Positions 29,833 through 38,093 of a stretch of 64,000 nucleotides of DNA are shown here, in pieces. Source of the DNA: Bradyrhizobium lablabi (GTDB lineage Bacteria; Pseudomonadota; Alphaproteobacteria; Rhizobiales; Xanthobacteraceae); contig NZ_JAFCJK010000004.1 of the NCBI RefSeq assembly GCF_018131005.1, forward strand, positions 62,001 through 126,000, written 5' to 3'. The stretch's first letter is position 1; each line of letters begins with the position of its first letter. The translations under genes were made by a program, and so were the position numbers. Below the pieces are notes generated by a model that saw only the letters and a list, made by a program, of their open reading frames with translations, was not told the origin of the DNA and did not search any database.

Positions 29833-31422
29833 ATGGTGCGCCCGACCGAAGTCTTGATGCAACAGGCAAAGTCTCGGCCCCAAGGCGCGGCCTTCACCTT
29901 TCAAGAACGCGTGTGGACCTACCATAGGCTTGCTCACGAATCCGAGTGTGTTGCGCGAGGACTTGCGGCAATCGGTGTCAAGGCCGGCGACCGCGTTGTG
30001 CTGCATATGATGAACCGGCCCGAAATGCTGGTTGCCTATTATGCATGTTTCAGGCTGGGCGCGATTGCGGCGCCGCTTCGCACTGCGTTTAGGTTTGCCG
30101 AGCTCGCGCCGATGCTGCAGCGACTGCAGCCCGCGCTCTATATCGGCCAATCCTCTCTCTACCCCAATGTTGAGGCGGTCGATGCCGCGATCCTTCCTCA
30201 CGAGAGACGCGTCATCCTTGATGACGCCGACGGAACGCATGGCGTGCAGCCGTGGGAGGTTCTGCAACAATTCGCGGGTGCGGAGCTGCCTATTCCCCCC
30301 TCAAGTGAGCCCGCGGTGCTGATCAATACCTCCGGAAGCACCGGCCAGCCCAAATTCGTCATGCATACGCAGGATACGCTTGCTGCAATGACGCCTCTTC
30401 TTGGTAAGCATTTTGACTTCTCGGCGAACGACGTCATCATTTCGCCGTTGCAGTTGGCCCATGGCAGCGGCCTCTTCTGCTCGCTGAGCTTTGTCCAGGC
30501 AGGCCTGCCCTTTGTCATGCTCCAGACGGCAGATCCCGACGGGATCCTTGACAGTATCGAACGCTATCGGGCGACATGGCTGCTCGGCTTCCCCTACCAA
30601 TATGCAGGGTTGCTCGAGGCGCAGCAGGCAAGGCCCCGCGACGTGTCGTCGCTCCGGATTTGCCTGACCGGAGCCGACACTTGTCCGGTCGATCTGCAGA
30701 ATCGGGTCTCGGCAGCGTTGGGAGCGCCTCTCTATAATGTCTGGGCGTCCACCGAGGTGGTAGGCCAGTTGACCTATGGACGGCAACCCGGACCCGTGGT
30801 TCGCATCACCAAGGACGCCCAGATCCGGCTTGTCGACGAGTACGGCGTCGACGTTGCGCACGGTGAGATCGGCGAACTCCTGATCCGCGGCAAGAATGTT
30901 TTCGTCGGTTACTGGAACGATCCGGCGGCGACTGCCCAAAGCCTCAAGGACGGCTGGTATCATACCGGCGACCTCATGAGACGCGGGCACGGCGATGAGC
31001 TCTGGTTCGTATCGCGCAAGAAGGACATCATCATTCGTGGCGGCACCAATATCTCGCCTGCGGAGGTGGAGGAAGCATTGGTAGCCTGCCATCCGGCCGT
31101 GGTGGAGGCGGCTGTCGTCGGCAAGCCCGATCCGGTGCTCGGCCAGCGCGTATTCGGTTTTGTCAGGCTCACGGAGGGCGCCAACGAACGTATTGTCGCC
31201 GAGATTCTTCAAAATGTGGGGAAACGCCTTGCGCCCTTCAAGGTACCTGAAGGTCTTCGGGTGATCGATGCGTTGCCGCGCAATGCGCTGAGCAAGGTCG
31301 ACCGCAGGGCGTTGGAGAAATTGATTGCCGAAGATGAGAGCACTGCTGGCTCTCGCTCCGCAGCGGTGTCTTCGCGCGCGGGCGGCGGGCTGCCCGCACG
31401 TCGCATCGCGCAAAAGAGATAA
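29833..31422 (+). CDS. AMP-forming acyl-CoA synthetase
   Basis: The 529-residue ANL enzyme has the P-loop INTSGSTGQPKFVMHTQ, the A5 motif NVWASTEVVGQ, A7 with WYHTGDLM, the hinge SRKKDIIIRGG and the C-terminal lysine region LPRNALSKVDRRALE, which holds the catalytic Lys of the adenylation step. A low-complexity tail of about 30 residues ends the protein. The carboxylate substrate is not evident. It lies 260 bp after paoC on the same strand; a functional link with aldehyde oxidation (acid product activated to CoA) is possible but only inferred. Confidence 0.92.
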   Translation: MVRPTEVLMQQAKSRPQGAAFTFQERVWTYHRLAHESECVARGLAAIGVKAGDRVVLHMMNRPEMLVAYYACFRLGAIAAPLRTAFRFAELAPMLQRLQPALYIGQSSLYPNVEAVDAAILPHERRVILDDADGTHGVQPWEVLQQFAGAELPIPPSSEPAVLINTSGSTGQPKFVMHTQDTLAAMTPLLGKHFDFSANDVIISPLQLAHGSGLFCSLSFVQAGLPFVMLQTADPDGILDSIERYRATWLLGFPYQYAGLLEAQQARPRDVSSLRICLTGADTCPVDLQNRVSAALGAPLYNVWASTEVVGQLTYGRQPGPVVRITKDAQIRLVDEYGVDVAHGEIGELLIRGKNVFVGYWNDPAATAQSLKDGWYHTGDLMRRGHGDELWFVSRKKDIIIRGGTNISPAEVEEALVACHPAVVEAAVVGKPDPVLGQRVFGFVRLTEGANERIVAEILQNVGKRLAPFKVPEGLRVIDALPRNALSKVDRRALEKLIAEDESTAGSRSAAVSSRAGGGLPARRIAQKR

Positions 31423-31564
31423 TTCGCGCGGGCGAGAGACCAAGTGACACGGCAATGGCGTGGCTGCCTGCTACTGTCGTGTCACCTCCCGTCTCACTCA
31501 CTGATTTGCCCGACGAGGCAAGTGCGCGCGGCAAAAATATTGTGCTTCCCCTCCGACCCCAAAT

Positions 31565-31815
31565 CAGTGGTCTAATAGCGCATCCCACCCGGTAAGAGGG
31601 GCGGATCGCGATCGTCACGAACGTGGTGTGGGATGCGGTGGACGCGAAGCGCGCGAACGACGAGCATGCGCAGCGCGGACGGCGAAGTCGTGTGGTTCTT
31701 ACGCCGCGACGCTGGCGGAAAGTTCGTGGAGAGGCCAACGCCTCTTGCGGATGACGGTGGCAAAAAAGCCCGCTCACCGGGAAGAGCGCGAAGTAAGCCG
31801 TAAACCATCGCGCAG
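31565..31815. repeat. Dispersed element of the type recurring in Bradyrhizobium/Rhodopseudomonas
   Basis: The text from AATAGCGCATCCCACCCGG through TAAGCCGTAAACCATCGCGC is a sequence I recognise as recurring, with small changes, in intergenic DNA of this group. On the minus strand it supports a false open frame (31572-31808) that is often annotated as a hypothetical protein. Its copy number and role are unknown to me from this window, where I see one copy. Confidence 0.6.
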
Positions 31816-32136
31816 GGAAAGTATTGTCATAAAAAGCATATATAAATCAATTAGATAGATCTTTTGTATCGTCATTTGTGTCGCGATCCGCGCGCTGAGG
31901 CGATCCCCAGCTTTTCGAGCACTGATCCTGCCCCGCTTCGCGGGGACGGACGCCCTTCGCCTCTGGCGATCGTGGCCCGTGGCCGCCTGTGCGCTGGCGC
32001 GGCCTGGCTCAGCGTCCTGCAGCCCGCGCGTTGTACGGCCCTTCCTGCGGCCTCGCCCCTGACGCCTTGCGCCGCCGCTCCCGGTGCGCGCTGCCTGCCG
32101 TCCCGTGAGGTCGAGCTATCGGGGTGCGAGTCTCGA
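31816..32136. other. AT-rich patch followed by GC-rich gap
   Basis: Positions about 31816-31880 are strikingly AT-rich (for example CATATATAAATCAATTAG) in an otherwise GC-rich window. About 250 bp of very GC-rich sequence follow, with a CCCGCTTCGCGGG hairpin near 31930. I see no gene. The sharp change of composition suggests an insertion or a promoter/UP-element region. Confidence 0.5.
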
Positions 32137-32700
32137 CTAATGTCGTGCGGCTTCAGCCTCTCGTTCCAACTGCAAAATGCGCGCTCGTAGCGCGCTGAAG
32201 GTTTCTTCGGCAGCCTCGTGGAACAGCGGATCCTCAGGATCGATTGAGGCCGAAGCGATCTCCGTCCAATCTTGAGCCTCTAAAGCCTTGAGGGCGACAG
32301 GAAAGAAATCACGATCTTCCATCATAATGTGACGCCGCTCGCTCTCTATGAAATCGCGAACGACCTGGTCCACATTTTGGCGCGGGATTTCACGATCCGC
32401 GAGGACACGATGGACTGCTTGACCAACGCGGCGCAAACGCTCAGCCGCTTTTTGGTGCTCGAGTGTGAGCTCACCGACCTTTGCAGCCGCGGCGGGATCG
32501 CGAAGTTTTAGCTTGGCAAACACCAACTCTTCTAGCGGGTGGTGATACAACTCAGGATAGAGTTCGAAATAGTAGATAATCCCGCGAATGACCTGATAGT
32601 CAGGGCGGTCCCCGCGATCGAAAATCTCTAGTTCGTGCTCGAGGACGGCGAGCAGCGTCTCAACATTGCGATGCTCTCGGGATAAGCGCTCAATGATCAT
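32137..32700 (-). CDS. Hemerythrin-like diiron protein
   Basis: The 187-residue protein is a hemerythrin HHE domain: REHRNVE (His), YPELYHHPLEELVF (His and Glu), TLEHQKAAERL (His) and ESERRHIMMEDRDFFP (His, Glu/Asp). These ligands form a non-haem diiron site that binds O2 or NO, or handles iron. It is cytosolic, with no signal peptide. A near-perfect FixK/FNR-type half-palindrome lies 60-73 nt upstream of the ATG, which would put it under low-oxygen control. The downstream end meets the GC-rich gap. Confidence 0.9.
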   Translation of the reverse strand: MIIERLSREHRNVETLLAVLEHELEIFDRGDRPDYQVIRGIIYYFELYPELYHHPLEELVFAKLKLRDPAAAAKVGELTLEHQKAAERLRRVGQAVHRVLADREIPRQNVDQVVRDFIESERRHIMMEDRDFFPVALKALEAQDWTEIASASIDPEDPLFHEAAEETFSALRARILQLEREAEAARH

Positions 32701-32759
32701 TGCAGCCTCTGATGAAGCACTGAGAGACAGCCAAATTAGGGTGAAATCATCTAGGCTTC

Positions 32760-32773
32760 TTGTGCTAGATCAA
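32760..32773 (-). promoter_or_regulatory. FixK/FNR-type box upstream of the hemerythrin gene
   Basis: On the minus strand it reads TTGATCTAGCACAA, which matches TTGA-N6-TCAA in 7 of the 8 fixed positions. Its centre is about 67 nt before the start codon, suiting a class II activator site at -41.5. Confidence 0.65.
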
Positions 32774-32947
32774 ACCCTGGTCCAAAAAGGCGATGTCGTC
32801 GAAAGGATCAATGGGTCAAGATGTCTTTCCTGATACACCCGCACTCCCGTTTGGTTCTGGACGTCATCGTCTTTGGCCCAAAGCGGCGATCCCGGATCGT
32901 CCGCTCTCGCGTCCCTGTTGGGGCTAAGCAGAAACCTCCCTGACGAT

Positions 32948-33357
32948 CTAGATCTCTACGGCCGCGCGCTGCATCTCGATCTGCACTATGGCGTAGAGTG
33001 CCGTACAGGCTTCCCGCAGCTCCGGGGTGAACGACACACCGAACGGCAATCAAGGCTCCAGATCAACGCCTCGCCCATTGCGACATGTTGTGATGGCTGA
33101 ACGCCAAATCTGGCGTGCCTGCGACCTGAATTCGTAACCAGCGATTGGAACAGCGGATGCTCGTCGAGCGAGCCGACCAGCGCCGCGATCATGTCCATCA
33201 GCTTGATCCGCTGTCGCTCCATGTCGCCTGCGAACAGGTCTCTTGCACCGGGGGCTAGTTCGAAGAACCGGCTGTAACACAGGTCGGCGATGTCGCGATG
33301 CATCGGCCACATCGCATCGAACGATTTCCTTATGAGATCGACCTGCTCAGGCGTCAT
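32948..33357 (-). pseudogene. Globin-domain protein broken by a frameshift
   Basis: The intact reading begins MTPEQVDLIRKSFDAMWPMH and runs through FFELAPGARDLFAGDMERQRIKLMDMI, then QPSQHVAMGEALIWSLD. At about 33044-33045 the frame is lost; in the next frame the family end continues as FGVSFTPELREACTALYAIVQ to a stop at 32948. Together the parts are about 136 residues, right for a single-domain bacterial globin with its proximal His in HVAMGE. The cause is a single-base loss or a sequencing error. The gene starts 3 nt after the zinc-ribbon gene and would share its FixK-type promoter. Confidence 0.8.
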
Positions 33358-33360
33358 TGA

Positions 33361-33579
33361 TCAGACGAGAAGGCTCGTAAAGAATTGCTCCGTTACCTCG
33401 CTGACTGACGGCTCCTTCTCGTCGGAGGTGACGACCGTGACAAATTCGTTCTTGCAGTTCCAGCAGTGCCAAAGATCATGAACTTCCCGTGCATTGACAC
33501 GTTCATGCCACTCGAGGTGGACTAACCCAGAACCACACCGAGGACATTCTTCGCGAGGTGTTTTTGAGATCGACGACAT
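33361..33579 (-). CDS. Small zinc-ribbon protein
   Basis: The 72-residue protein starts at an ATG 6 nt after GGGAGG. It has two CxxC knuckles: ECPRCGSGLVHLEW and HCWNCKNEFVTV, a compact zinc ribbon. It shares a transcript with the globin gene that follows. Its role is unknown; in low-oxygen gene sets such proteins accompany respiratory or NO-response genes. A half-palindrome of FixK type is centred about 61 nt upstream. Confidence 0.8.
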   Translation of the reverse strand: MSSISKTPREECPRCGSGLVHLEWHERVNAREVHDLWHCWNCKNEFVTVVTSDEKEPSVSEVTEQFFTSLLV

Positions 33580-33633
33580 GTAGAACCTCCCTCGCTTCTT
33601 ATGTGCAGCGTACCGTTCCGGGAAGTTTCGGAC

Positions 33634-33647
33634 ATGATCTGTATCAA
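33634..33647 (-). promoter_or_regulatory. FixK/FNR-type box upstream of zinc-ribbon/globin
   Basis: Minus-strand reading TTGATACAGATCAT, 7 of 8 fixed positions of TTGA-N6-TCAA, with extended symmetry CTTGATAC/ATCATG. The centre is about 61 nt before the ATG at 33579. Confidence 0.7.
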
Positions 33648-33830
33648 GAGTGCTCGTTTTGATGGATGAGCGACGTGGCAAGTCCCTGCTGCCGGGAGGT
33701 GGAGCGTAGCCGCCTCTTATCTCCACGCGAAAACTCCTAAGGAACATCGGTCACCATCTGTGACCTAGTTGCACCCGACCATTCTTGGCCGGGGTCCTTC
33801 CAATCGGATCGATGAACGCGGGGTACGCGC

Positions 33831-33900
33831 GACTGCACCTATCGAGGATATTTGTTGCGAGAAAATCCCCGGTTGCAGTTGCGGGAAGACAGTGCGTCTT
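33831..33900 (+). repeat. Dispersed repeat R1, copy 1
   Basis: GACTGCACCTATCGAGGATA is followed by GAAAATCCCCGGTTGCAG and GGAAGACAGTGCGTCTT. Close relatives are at 36280-36346 (inverted), 43212-43280 and, in part, 46226-46260. It lies in the gap before the secreted phosphatase-like gene. Confidence 0.7.
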
Positions 33901-33948
33901 ACTCGGCGTCAGCTATACTTTCCTTGAACCAAAAGCATCTGCAACCCA

Positions 33949-34539
33949 ATGCTGACAAGTTCGAACCGGATAGCCCTCGTCCTCCTTTGTTTTGCGTCTT
34001 TACTAACGCAGTCGGCGGGATGGGCCTTTGCCAACGATGAGCAGATCTGGGCGGCGTTAAAGCGGGGTGGGACGGTCGTCCTCCTGCGCCACACTCACGT
34101 CGATATGCGAGAGGGGATAGGGCACCTCGCGCCCGGAAACTGTGCGGAGGAAATAAACCTTTCGTCCAGCGGCATAGATCAAGCCAAACGTATCGGAGAA
34201 GCCTTCCATGCTCACGGCATTGAGGTCGGGGAGGTCCTGACCAGCCCTTATTGCCGTTGCATCGATACCGGCAGGCTTGCATTCGGTCGCGCGACGCCTG
34301 TCCAATATCTGATGCCGCCAGGCGTTGTATCCGACACCCAAGCCAAGTTGAACCAAGAGCAGGTCTTGAAAGACATTCGGAACTATCGCTCCTCATCGAA
34401 TTTGATGATGATCACCCACGATCTCAACATCTCCAACATTGTTCTTGAGCCATCAATCGCCATGGGTGACTTTTTCGTGCTTAGACCCAATGGAGCGGAT
34501 TTCGACATCGTCGGTAAAATTCGCATAGGTGACAAGTAG
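33949..34539 (+). CDS. Exported histidine-phosphatase-like protein
   Basis: The 196-residue protein has a signal peptide (hydrophobic to about residue 28, cleaved near AFANDEQ). The phosphatase core reads TVVLLRHTHVD, where the usual RHG is RHT, and a later His lies in NLMMITHDLNISN, with CIDTGRLAFG in between. Enough motif remains for catalysis, but the Gly to Thr change beside the catalytic His and the exported location set it apart from GpmB-like enzymes. It resembles a group of secreted histidine phosphatases in rhizobia whose substrate is unknown. Confidence 0.82.
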   Translation: MLTSSNRIALVLLCFASLLTQSAGWAFANDEQIWAALKRGGTVVLLRHTHVDMREGIGHLAPGNCAEEINLSSSGIDQAKRIGEAFHAHGIEVGEVLTSPYCRCIDTGRLAFGRATPVQYLMPPGVVSDTQAKLNQEQVLKDIRNYRSSSNLMMITHDLNISNIVLEPSIAMGDFFVLRPNGADFDIVGKIRIGDK

Positions 34540-34652
34540 CTTTACCTACACAAGCCTGCGCAGACGCCGCAGGCCGCCCCCTGGGGAGAACCTACTCCGT
34601 CGGCAAAGTCAGCGCTACCAGCGCTGATCCTTAACTTGGCCCGGCTTGGGTC

Positions 34653-34666
34653 TTGATACATGTCAA
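34653..34666 (+). promoter_or_regulatory. FixK/FNR-type box, perfect TTGA-N6-TCAA
   Basis: TTGATACATGTCAA; centre about 55 nt upstream of the ATG of the small secreted protein at 34715. Confidence 0.75.
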
Positions 34667-34714
34667 GGGGCGGTTCGTCGGTTGCCCTTTCTTTTTTCAA
34701 AAGGAAATAAGCCC

Positions 34715-35062
34715 ATGAAACGCATGTTCGTTACCATCGCCATGATCCTTGCGGCATCAACACCAGCGTTCACTCAAAACACCGAACAGGAAAACAATGC
34801 GGCCATGGCTGCCGTGACCTACATGATCGCGCAGAAGCGCTGCAACCTGACCAGCGGGGAAGATGGCAAGCTTCGCGGAATGACCACCTCCGTGATCGAG
34901 GGCCAAGGCTTCAGCTGGGAAAAGGTGGTCTACGGTGAGAAGCCGATGATCAATGATTTCCTGAACGACAATCCGGTCTATGAGAAGGCTACCAAGAATG
35001 ATCCTGCTGCCGTCAGGACCGTCTGCAATAGCGCGCGCTCCATGCTTGGCAGGAAGAAGTAG
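34715..35062 (+). CDS. Small exported protein, function unknown
   Basis: The 115-residue protein starts at an ATG following AAGGAAATAAGCCC. A signal peptide (MKRMFVTIAMILAASTPAF) precedes a mature domain of about 95 residues with two cysteines (KRCNLTSG and RTVCNSAR) that may form a disulfide in the periplasm. I do not recognise a family. A perfect FixK-type box just upstream suggests induction under oxygen limitation. An upstream in-frame start at 34646 would overlap that box and is rejected. Confidence 0.75.
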   Translation: MKRMFVTIAMILAASTPAFTQNTEQENNAAMAAVTYMIAQKRCNLTSGEDGKLRGMTTSVIEGQGFSWEKVVYGEKPMINDFLNDNPVYEKATKNDPAAVRTVCNSARSMLGRKK

Positions 35063-35089
35063 ACCTTACGGTTTTCCGGCGGCAACATA

Positions 35090-35590
35090 ATGACGGTCTA
35101 TGACGGCGGGCGGCCGGAATGTCGGACGGTCCACGACGAACCGCTGACGCGTCGGCGCGCGAGACGCTTCAGCGTCGAAGGATGGGCGACCCCTCGCAAG
35201 CTTGGCTGGGTCCTCTGGGGCCTGCGGAAGACGCGGGGTCCGCGCGACCGCACCCTTTCAGCATATATGGAATTTTCGTTTTTCGACTTTCCTTTGCTGA
35301 ATTATGCTCGCTACATGCGGCGCACTGATCTAGCCGAGGCGACGATGGAAGGCTGGGCGCGGCTCGACGAAGCGCAACGGCAGCGGTCTTTCATGGCGTT
35401 CGTGTCGGCGGCGATGCGGCTCGACAGGCTTGAGCTGCGCGCTTGGCTTTTGCGGCGGCTCAGAAATCCGCCGTTGGCCCCTCCGATCGATCCGGCTCGC
35501 TTGATGCTTGGGGATGTCGACATTGCCTTCATCCAGAGGACCGTGGGCGAAGCTGCCTGCGGGCCGGACAGGGACGAGGCTGGCGGCTAG
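35090..35590 (+). CDS. Hypothetical protein, unknown
   Basis: The 166-residue frame starts 28 nt after the previous gene. The first 55 residues are Arg-rich. From an internal ATG at 35269 the sequence looks more protein-like: MEFSFFDFPLLNYARYMRRTD, then FMAFVSAAMRLDRLELRAWLLRRL, both helical and amphipathic. The shorter version (107 residues) could be the real gene. No known domain is recognised. It may be co-transcribed with the small exported protein. Confidence 0.45.
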   Translation: MTVYDGGRPECRTVHDEPLTRRRARRFSVEGWATPRKLGWVLWGLRKTRGPRDRTLSAYMEFSFFDFPLLNYARYMRRTDLAEATMEGWARLDEAQRQRSFMAFVSAAMRLDRLELRAWLLRRLRNPPLAPPIDPARLMLGDVDIAFIQRTVGEAACGPDRDEAGG

Positions 35591-35722
35591 CTAGAACCCG
35601 TAGCCCCAATGCTGTGGGCTCACTTCCGCTTTCGGCGGGATAGCGGACCATGCCAAACTTGCGACTGGTTCAATCCGGTTGCGAATTTGTGCTCGTATAT
35701 CGCTCGAGGAGACGACGGCGTC

Positions 35723-36112
35723 TCAAGACCAGAACCGGTCCTCCCGCTGCTCATCGCCTTGATACTCGCGGAAGCCGGTCGCCTTTCCGTTCTTCATCTG
35801 CCAAACGTGGATCTCCGGAAACGACGCGGACAACCCGTTTCGTTCTGCGTTCACGGTAACCAAGGCGACAACGAGATCGTCTTCAGCCAGCACATTGTGC
35901 ACATCGATACTGAACGCGCCTCCCGAAAGCTCCATCGTGCGTTGAAAGAAGCCCCCGACCTGATCATGACCAGTATAGTCGCCTGATAGGGGACTATGAC
36001 CGGGAACGTGCCATGTGATGCCGGCGTCGAAAACCGCGAAAACCGAGGGGATGTTTCCTACCGCAAAGTCTTCGTAGGCCTTGCGGACAATCACCGAATT
36101 CAAATCGCCCAT
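35723..36112 (-). CDS. SnoaL-like / NTF2-fold protein
   Basis: The 129-residue protein from the ATG at 36112 (preceded by GGGGAGACAACA) reads as an NTF2-like fold: VIVRKAYEDFAVGNIPSVFAVFDAGITWHVPGHSP, FFQRTMELSGGAFSI, and FPEIHVWQMKNGKATGFREY near the end. Proteins of this type may be enzymes (isomerase, hydrolase) or binding proteins for small hydrophobic molecules; the Trp-His-Val-Pro motif is typical. The frame opens 17 codons earlier but the start I chose fits the ribosome binding site. Confidence 0.8.
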   Translation of the reverse strand: MGDLNSVIVRKAYEDFAVGNIPSVFAVFDAGITWHVPGHSPLSGDYTGHDQVGGFFQRTMELSGGAFSIDVHNVLAEDDLVVALVTVNAERNGLSASFPEIHVWQMKNGKATGFREYQGDEQREDRFWS

Positions 36113-36279
36113 TGTTGTCTCCCCTAAAAGGGTCAGCACTTCTACGGGACTAATCGTGGTCACGGTGACGTACCAACCCCGAATATAGCAGGCAATCGGT
36201 CGCCTCGGAATGTCTCCTCCTAACCCATGGCGTCATTTTCATACGGAGGGAAAGTTCGTCGCTGTCAGCCCATCGCGGA

Positions 36280-36346
36280 CGTTCGCCTTCGCCTGTAACT
36301 GCAACCACGGATTTTCTTGCGGCAGATATCCTCGATGAGTGCGGTC
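36280..36346 (-). repeat. Dispersed repeat R1, copy 2 (inverted)
   Basis: Read on the minus strand: GACCGCACTCATCGAGGATA, then GCAAGAAAATCCGTGGTTGC and AGTTACAGGCGAAGGCG. It is the closest in sequence to the copy at 43212. Confidence 0.72.
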
Positions 36347-36436
36347 GCGCGTTCCGGCGCGCGAACTCGCTCCCGCAAAGGACCCTGAACACGGCTGCCA
36401 CGAGTGGTCGCCGTCTATGCCCCGGCTCCTTATCCA

Positions 36437-36450
36437 TTGATCTATCTCAA
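36437..36450. promoter_or_regulatory. Orphan FixK/FNR-type box, perfect
   Basis: TTGATCTATCTCAA fits TTGA-N6-TCAA. The nearest downstream start on the plus strand is 240 nt away (36691), and on the minus strand 325 nt (36112). No suitable gene is close, so it may serve a lost gene or a small RNA. Confidence 0.5.
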
Positions 36451-36690
36451 TTCGCGCACGTTTCCCGGGTGCAGCCTACTGTGGCTAGGAAACTCGAACG
36501 GGGCGCACGTGCTACCCTCGTCCGATGGCCGCATTTCGCAAAAATTCGGCCTCGGATCACAAAACAGAACAGCAATGGCCGCCTAGCGACTTTTTCGCGG
36601 TCACCGCTTTTGCCTCCGATTTGGCGGCGGATTTGCTCCGGCTAGATCGCAAAGGAGCCGCAAGACGCTGCGAACAGAAAGATAGCAAAC

Positions 36691-37893
36691 ATGAAACTCA
36701 GCTTGCTGACTGCGGCTGGTGCCGTGCTATTTCCGATGACTGCGGCCATAGTTCAGGCTCAGCCTTTCGGTTTGCCGAACGTTGGCGGATTGCCAGTTCC
36801 GGGCATCTCAAACGCTCAACCTGCGCAAACCCGGCAACGTAGTGCGCCACCACCGTCCGAGGCCCTTAAGGGCACTTGCGGGGGCTTCGGTTCTCTCATC
36901 ATCAAATGGATCGAGGAGACCGCTGAGGATTACAGCACCGCGAGGTTCGCTAATGGCCTTGAGGCGAGGAAGGCCGTGATGAAGGAAGCCAAGTCAAAAT
37001 TTGACAAAGGGTGGCCGGAGATTGCGCGCCAGAACCCCAATGGCCGCTGGGCTGCACCGGATGGACGCATCTTGGTATCGCAGGGTCTTCTTATGCCAGC
37101 CCGGATGGGTAGTTTAGCAGACTACGTACCTGACGATCAGACATTGCGGGCGTGTTTCCCCACCCTTGCGAAGCTAATAGCTGACACCGACACGCGTGTG
37201 GTCACGGAACAGCAGGCGGAAACGGCGCGACAGGCGGCGGAAGCTGAGCGGCAGGCTGCGACAGCCAAGCGCCTCGCGGAAGAAGAGGCGGAGCGGCGTC
37301 GGAAAGCGAGAGAGCGCGAGGCCGAATTACGCGCGGCCGCAGAGGAGCAAGCCAAGCGTGAAGCGGAGGAACAGCGGGTCGCTGCGGAAAAACGGCGGGT
37401 CGCTGCGGAGGAGCAAGCTAAGCGCGAAGCCGATGCGGCTGCGATCCGTGCAGCGGAACAGAAGGTTGCCGCAGAGCAGCGCGCCAGACGCGAGGCTGAA
37501 GTGGCGGCGATCCGGGCGGAAGAAGAACGAACTGCAGCGGCAGAAGCCGCTAAGCGCCGCGCAGCAGAAGAGGCTGACGAGGCTTCGCCGCACGGCCAGG
37601 TCCGGCGCGCCTACGCAGCTTATGCGCTTGTTCGCTATTGCTACCAGATCAGGGAGGGCTACGCCGTCAAGTACATCAACGACGTGGAGATGGAACGCGC
37701 CGAGGTCATGATCAAGGCCGTCGTGGTCAAGTGGAAGAAGGAAGAGCCGGGGATGGACACTGACCTGATGTGGACACAGGCAATGCAGAGGGCGCAGGAC
37801 AAGCCGATTGATGCCCAGTCGTGCACGCGCTACTACGCTGTGCTCGGCGAGTTGAGCCCGGTGCCCGCCATCAGCATTCAGAAGCCGTTGTGA
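36691..37893 (+). CDS. Exported Ala/Glu/Arg-rich coiled-coil protein
   Basis: The 400-residue protein begins with a signal peptide (MKLSLLTAAGAVLFPMTAAIVQAQ). A Pro-rich stretch follows, then a folded domain (about 60-170) with Cys in GTCGGFGSLI and RACFPTLAKL. Residues about 175-300 are a continuous charged helix with repeated EAERQAA / AEEQAKREA patterns, a long coiled coil. A last domain (about 305-400) has RYCYQIREGYAVKYI and SCTRYYAVLG. It could be a periplasmic spacer or envelope protein; I do not recognise the family. The ATG is preceded by AAAGATAGCAAAC. Confidence 0.8.
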   Translation: MKLSLLTAAGAVLFPMTAAIVQAQPFGLPNVGGLPVPGISNAQPAQTRQRSAPPPSEALKGTCGGFGSLIIKWIEETAEDYSTARFANGLEARKAVMKEAKSKFDKGWPEIARQNPNGRWAAPDGRILVSQGLLMPARMGSLADYVPDDQTLRACFPTLAKLIADTDTRVVTEQQAETARQAAEAERQAATAKRLAEEEAERRRKAREREAELRAAAEEQAKREAEEQRVAAEKRRVAAEEQAKREADAAAIRAAEQKVAAEQRARREAEVAAIRAEEERTAAAEAAKRRAAEEADEASPHGQVRRAYAAYALVRYCYQIREGYAVKYINDVEMERAEVMIKAVVVKWKKEEPGMDTDLMWTQAMQRAQDKPIDAQSCTRYYAVLGELSPVPAISIQKPL

Positions 37894-38093
37894 AGGAACG
37901 GGCTCCAAGCCGGTCGGGGCCATGCATGCCCCATTTAAGCCGAGGGCAGCAGGACGAGGCAACCGCCACGAACGGGGGCAGCGCTAGAGGCCGCCGAGCA
38001 GGCCGCGCCAGCGTGCATTTACAGTGAAACTAGGGCCTATCGGGGCCTAGAGCGTTTCGGGCGCGCCTTCCACTTAATCAGCAGGGAAGGAAA

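Larger units (their letters stand above)
36113..36690. other. Gap between NTF2-like and coiled-coil genes
   Basis: About 580 bp holding repeat R1 copy 2 and the orphan box at 36437. Other frames here lack domain character. The remaining sequence shows no RNA gene. Confidence 0.5.

Noticed and set aside
31572..31808. Minus-strand hypothetical protein of 78 residues
   Set aside because: It lies wholly within an intergenic element recurring in this group; related frames are false annotations.
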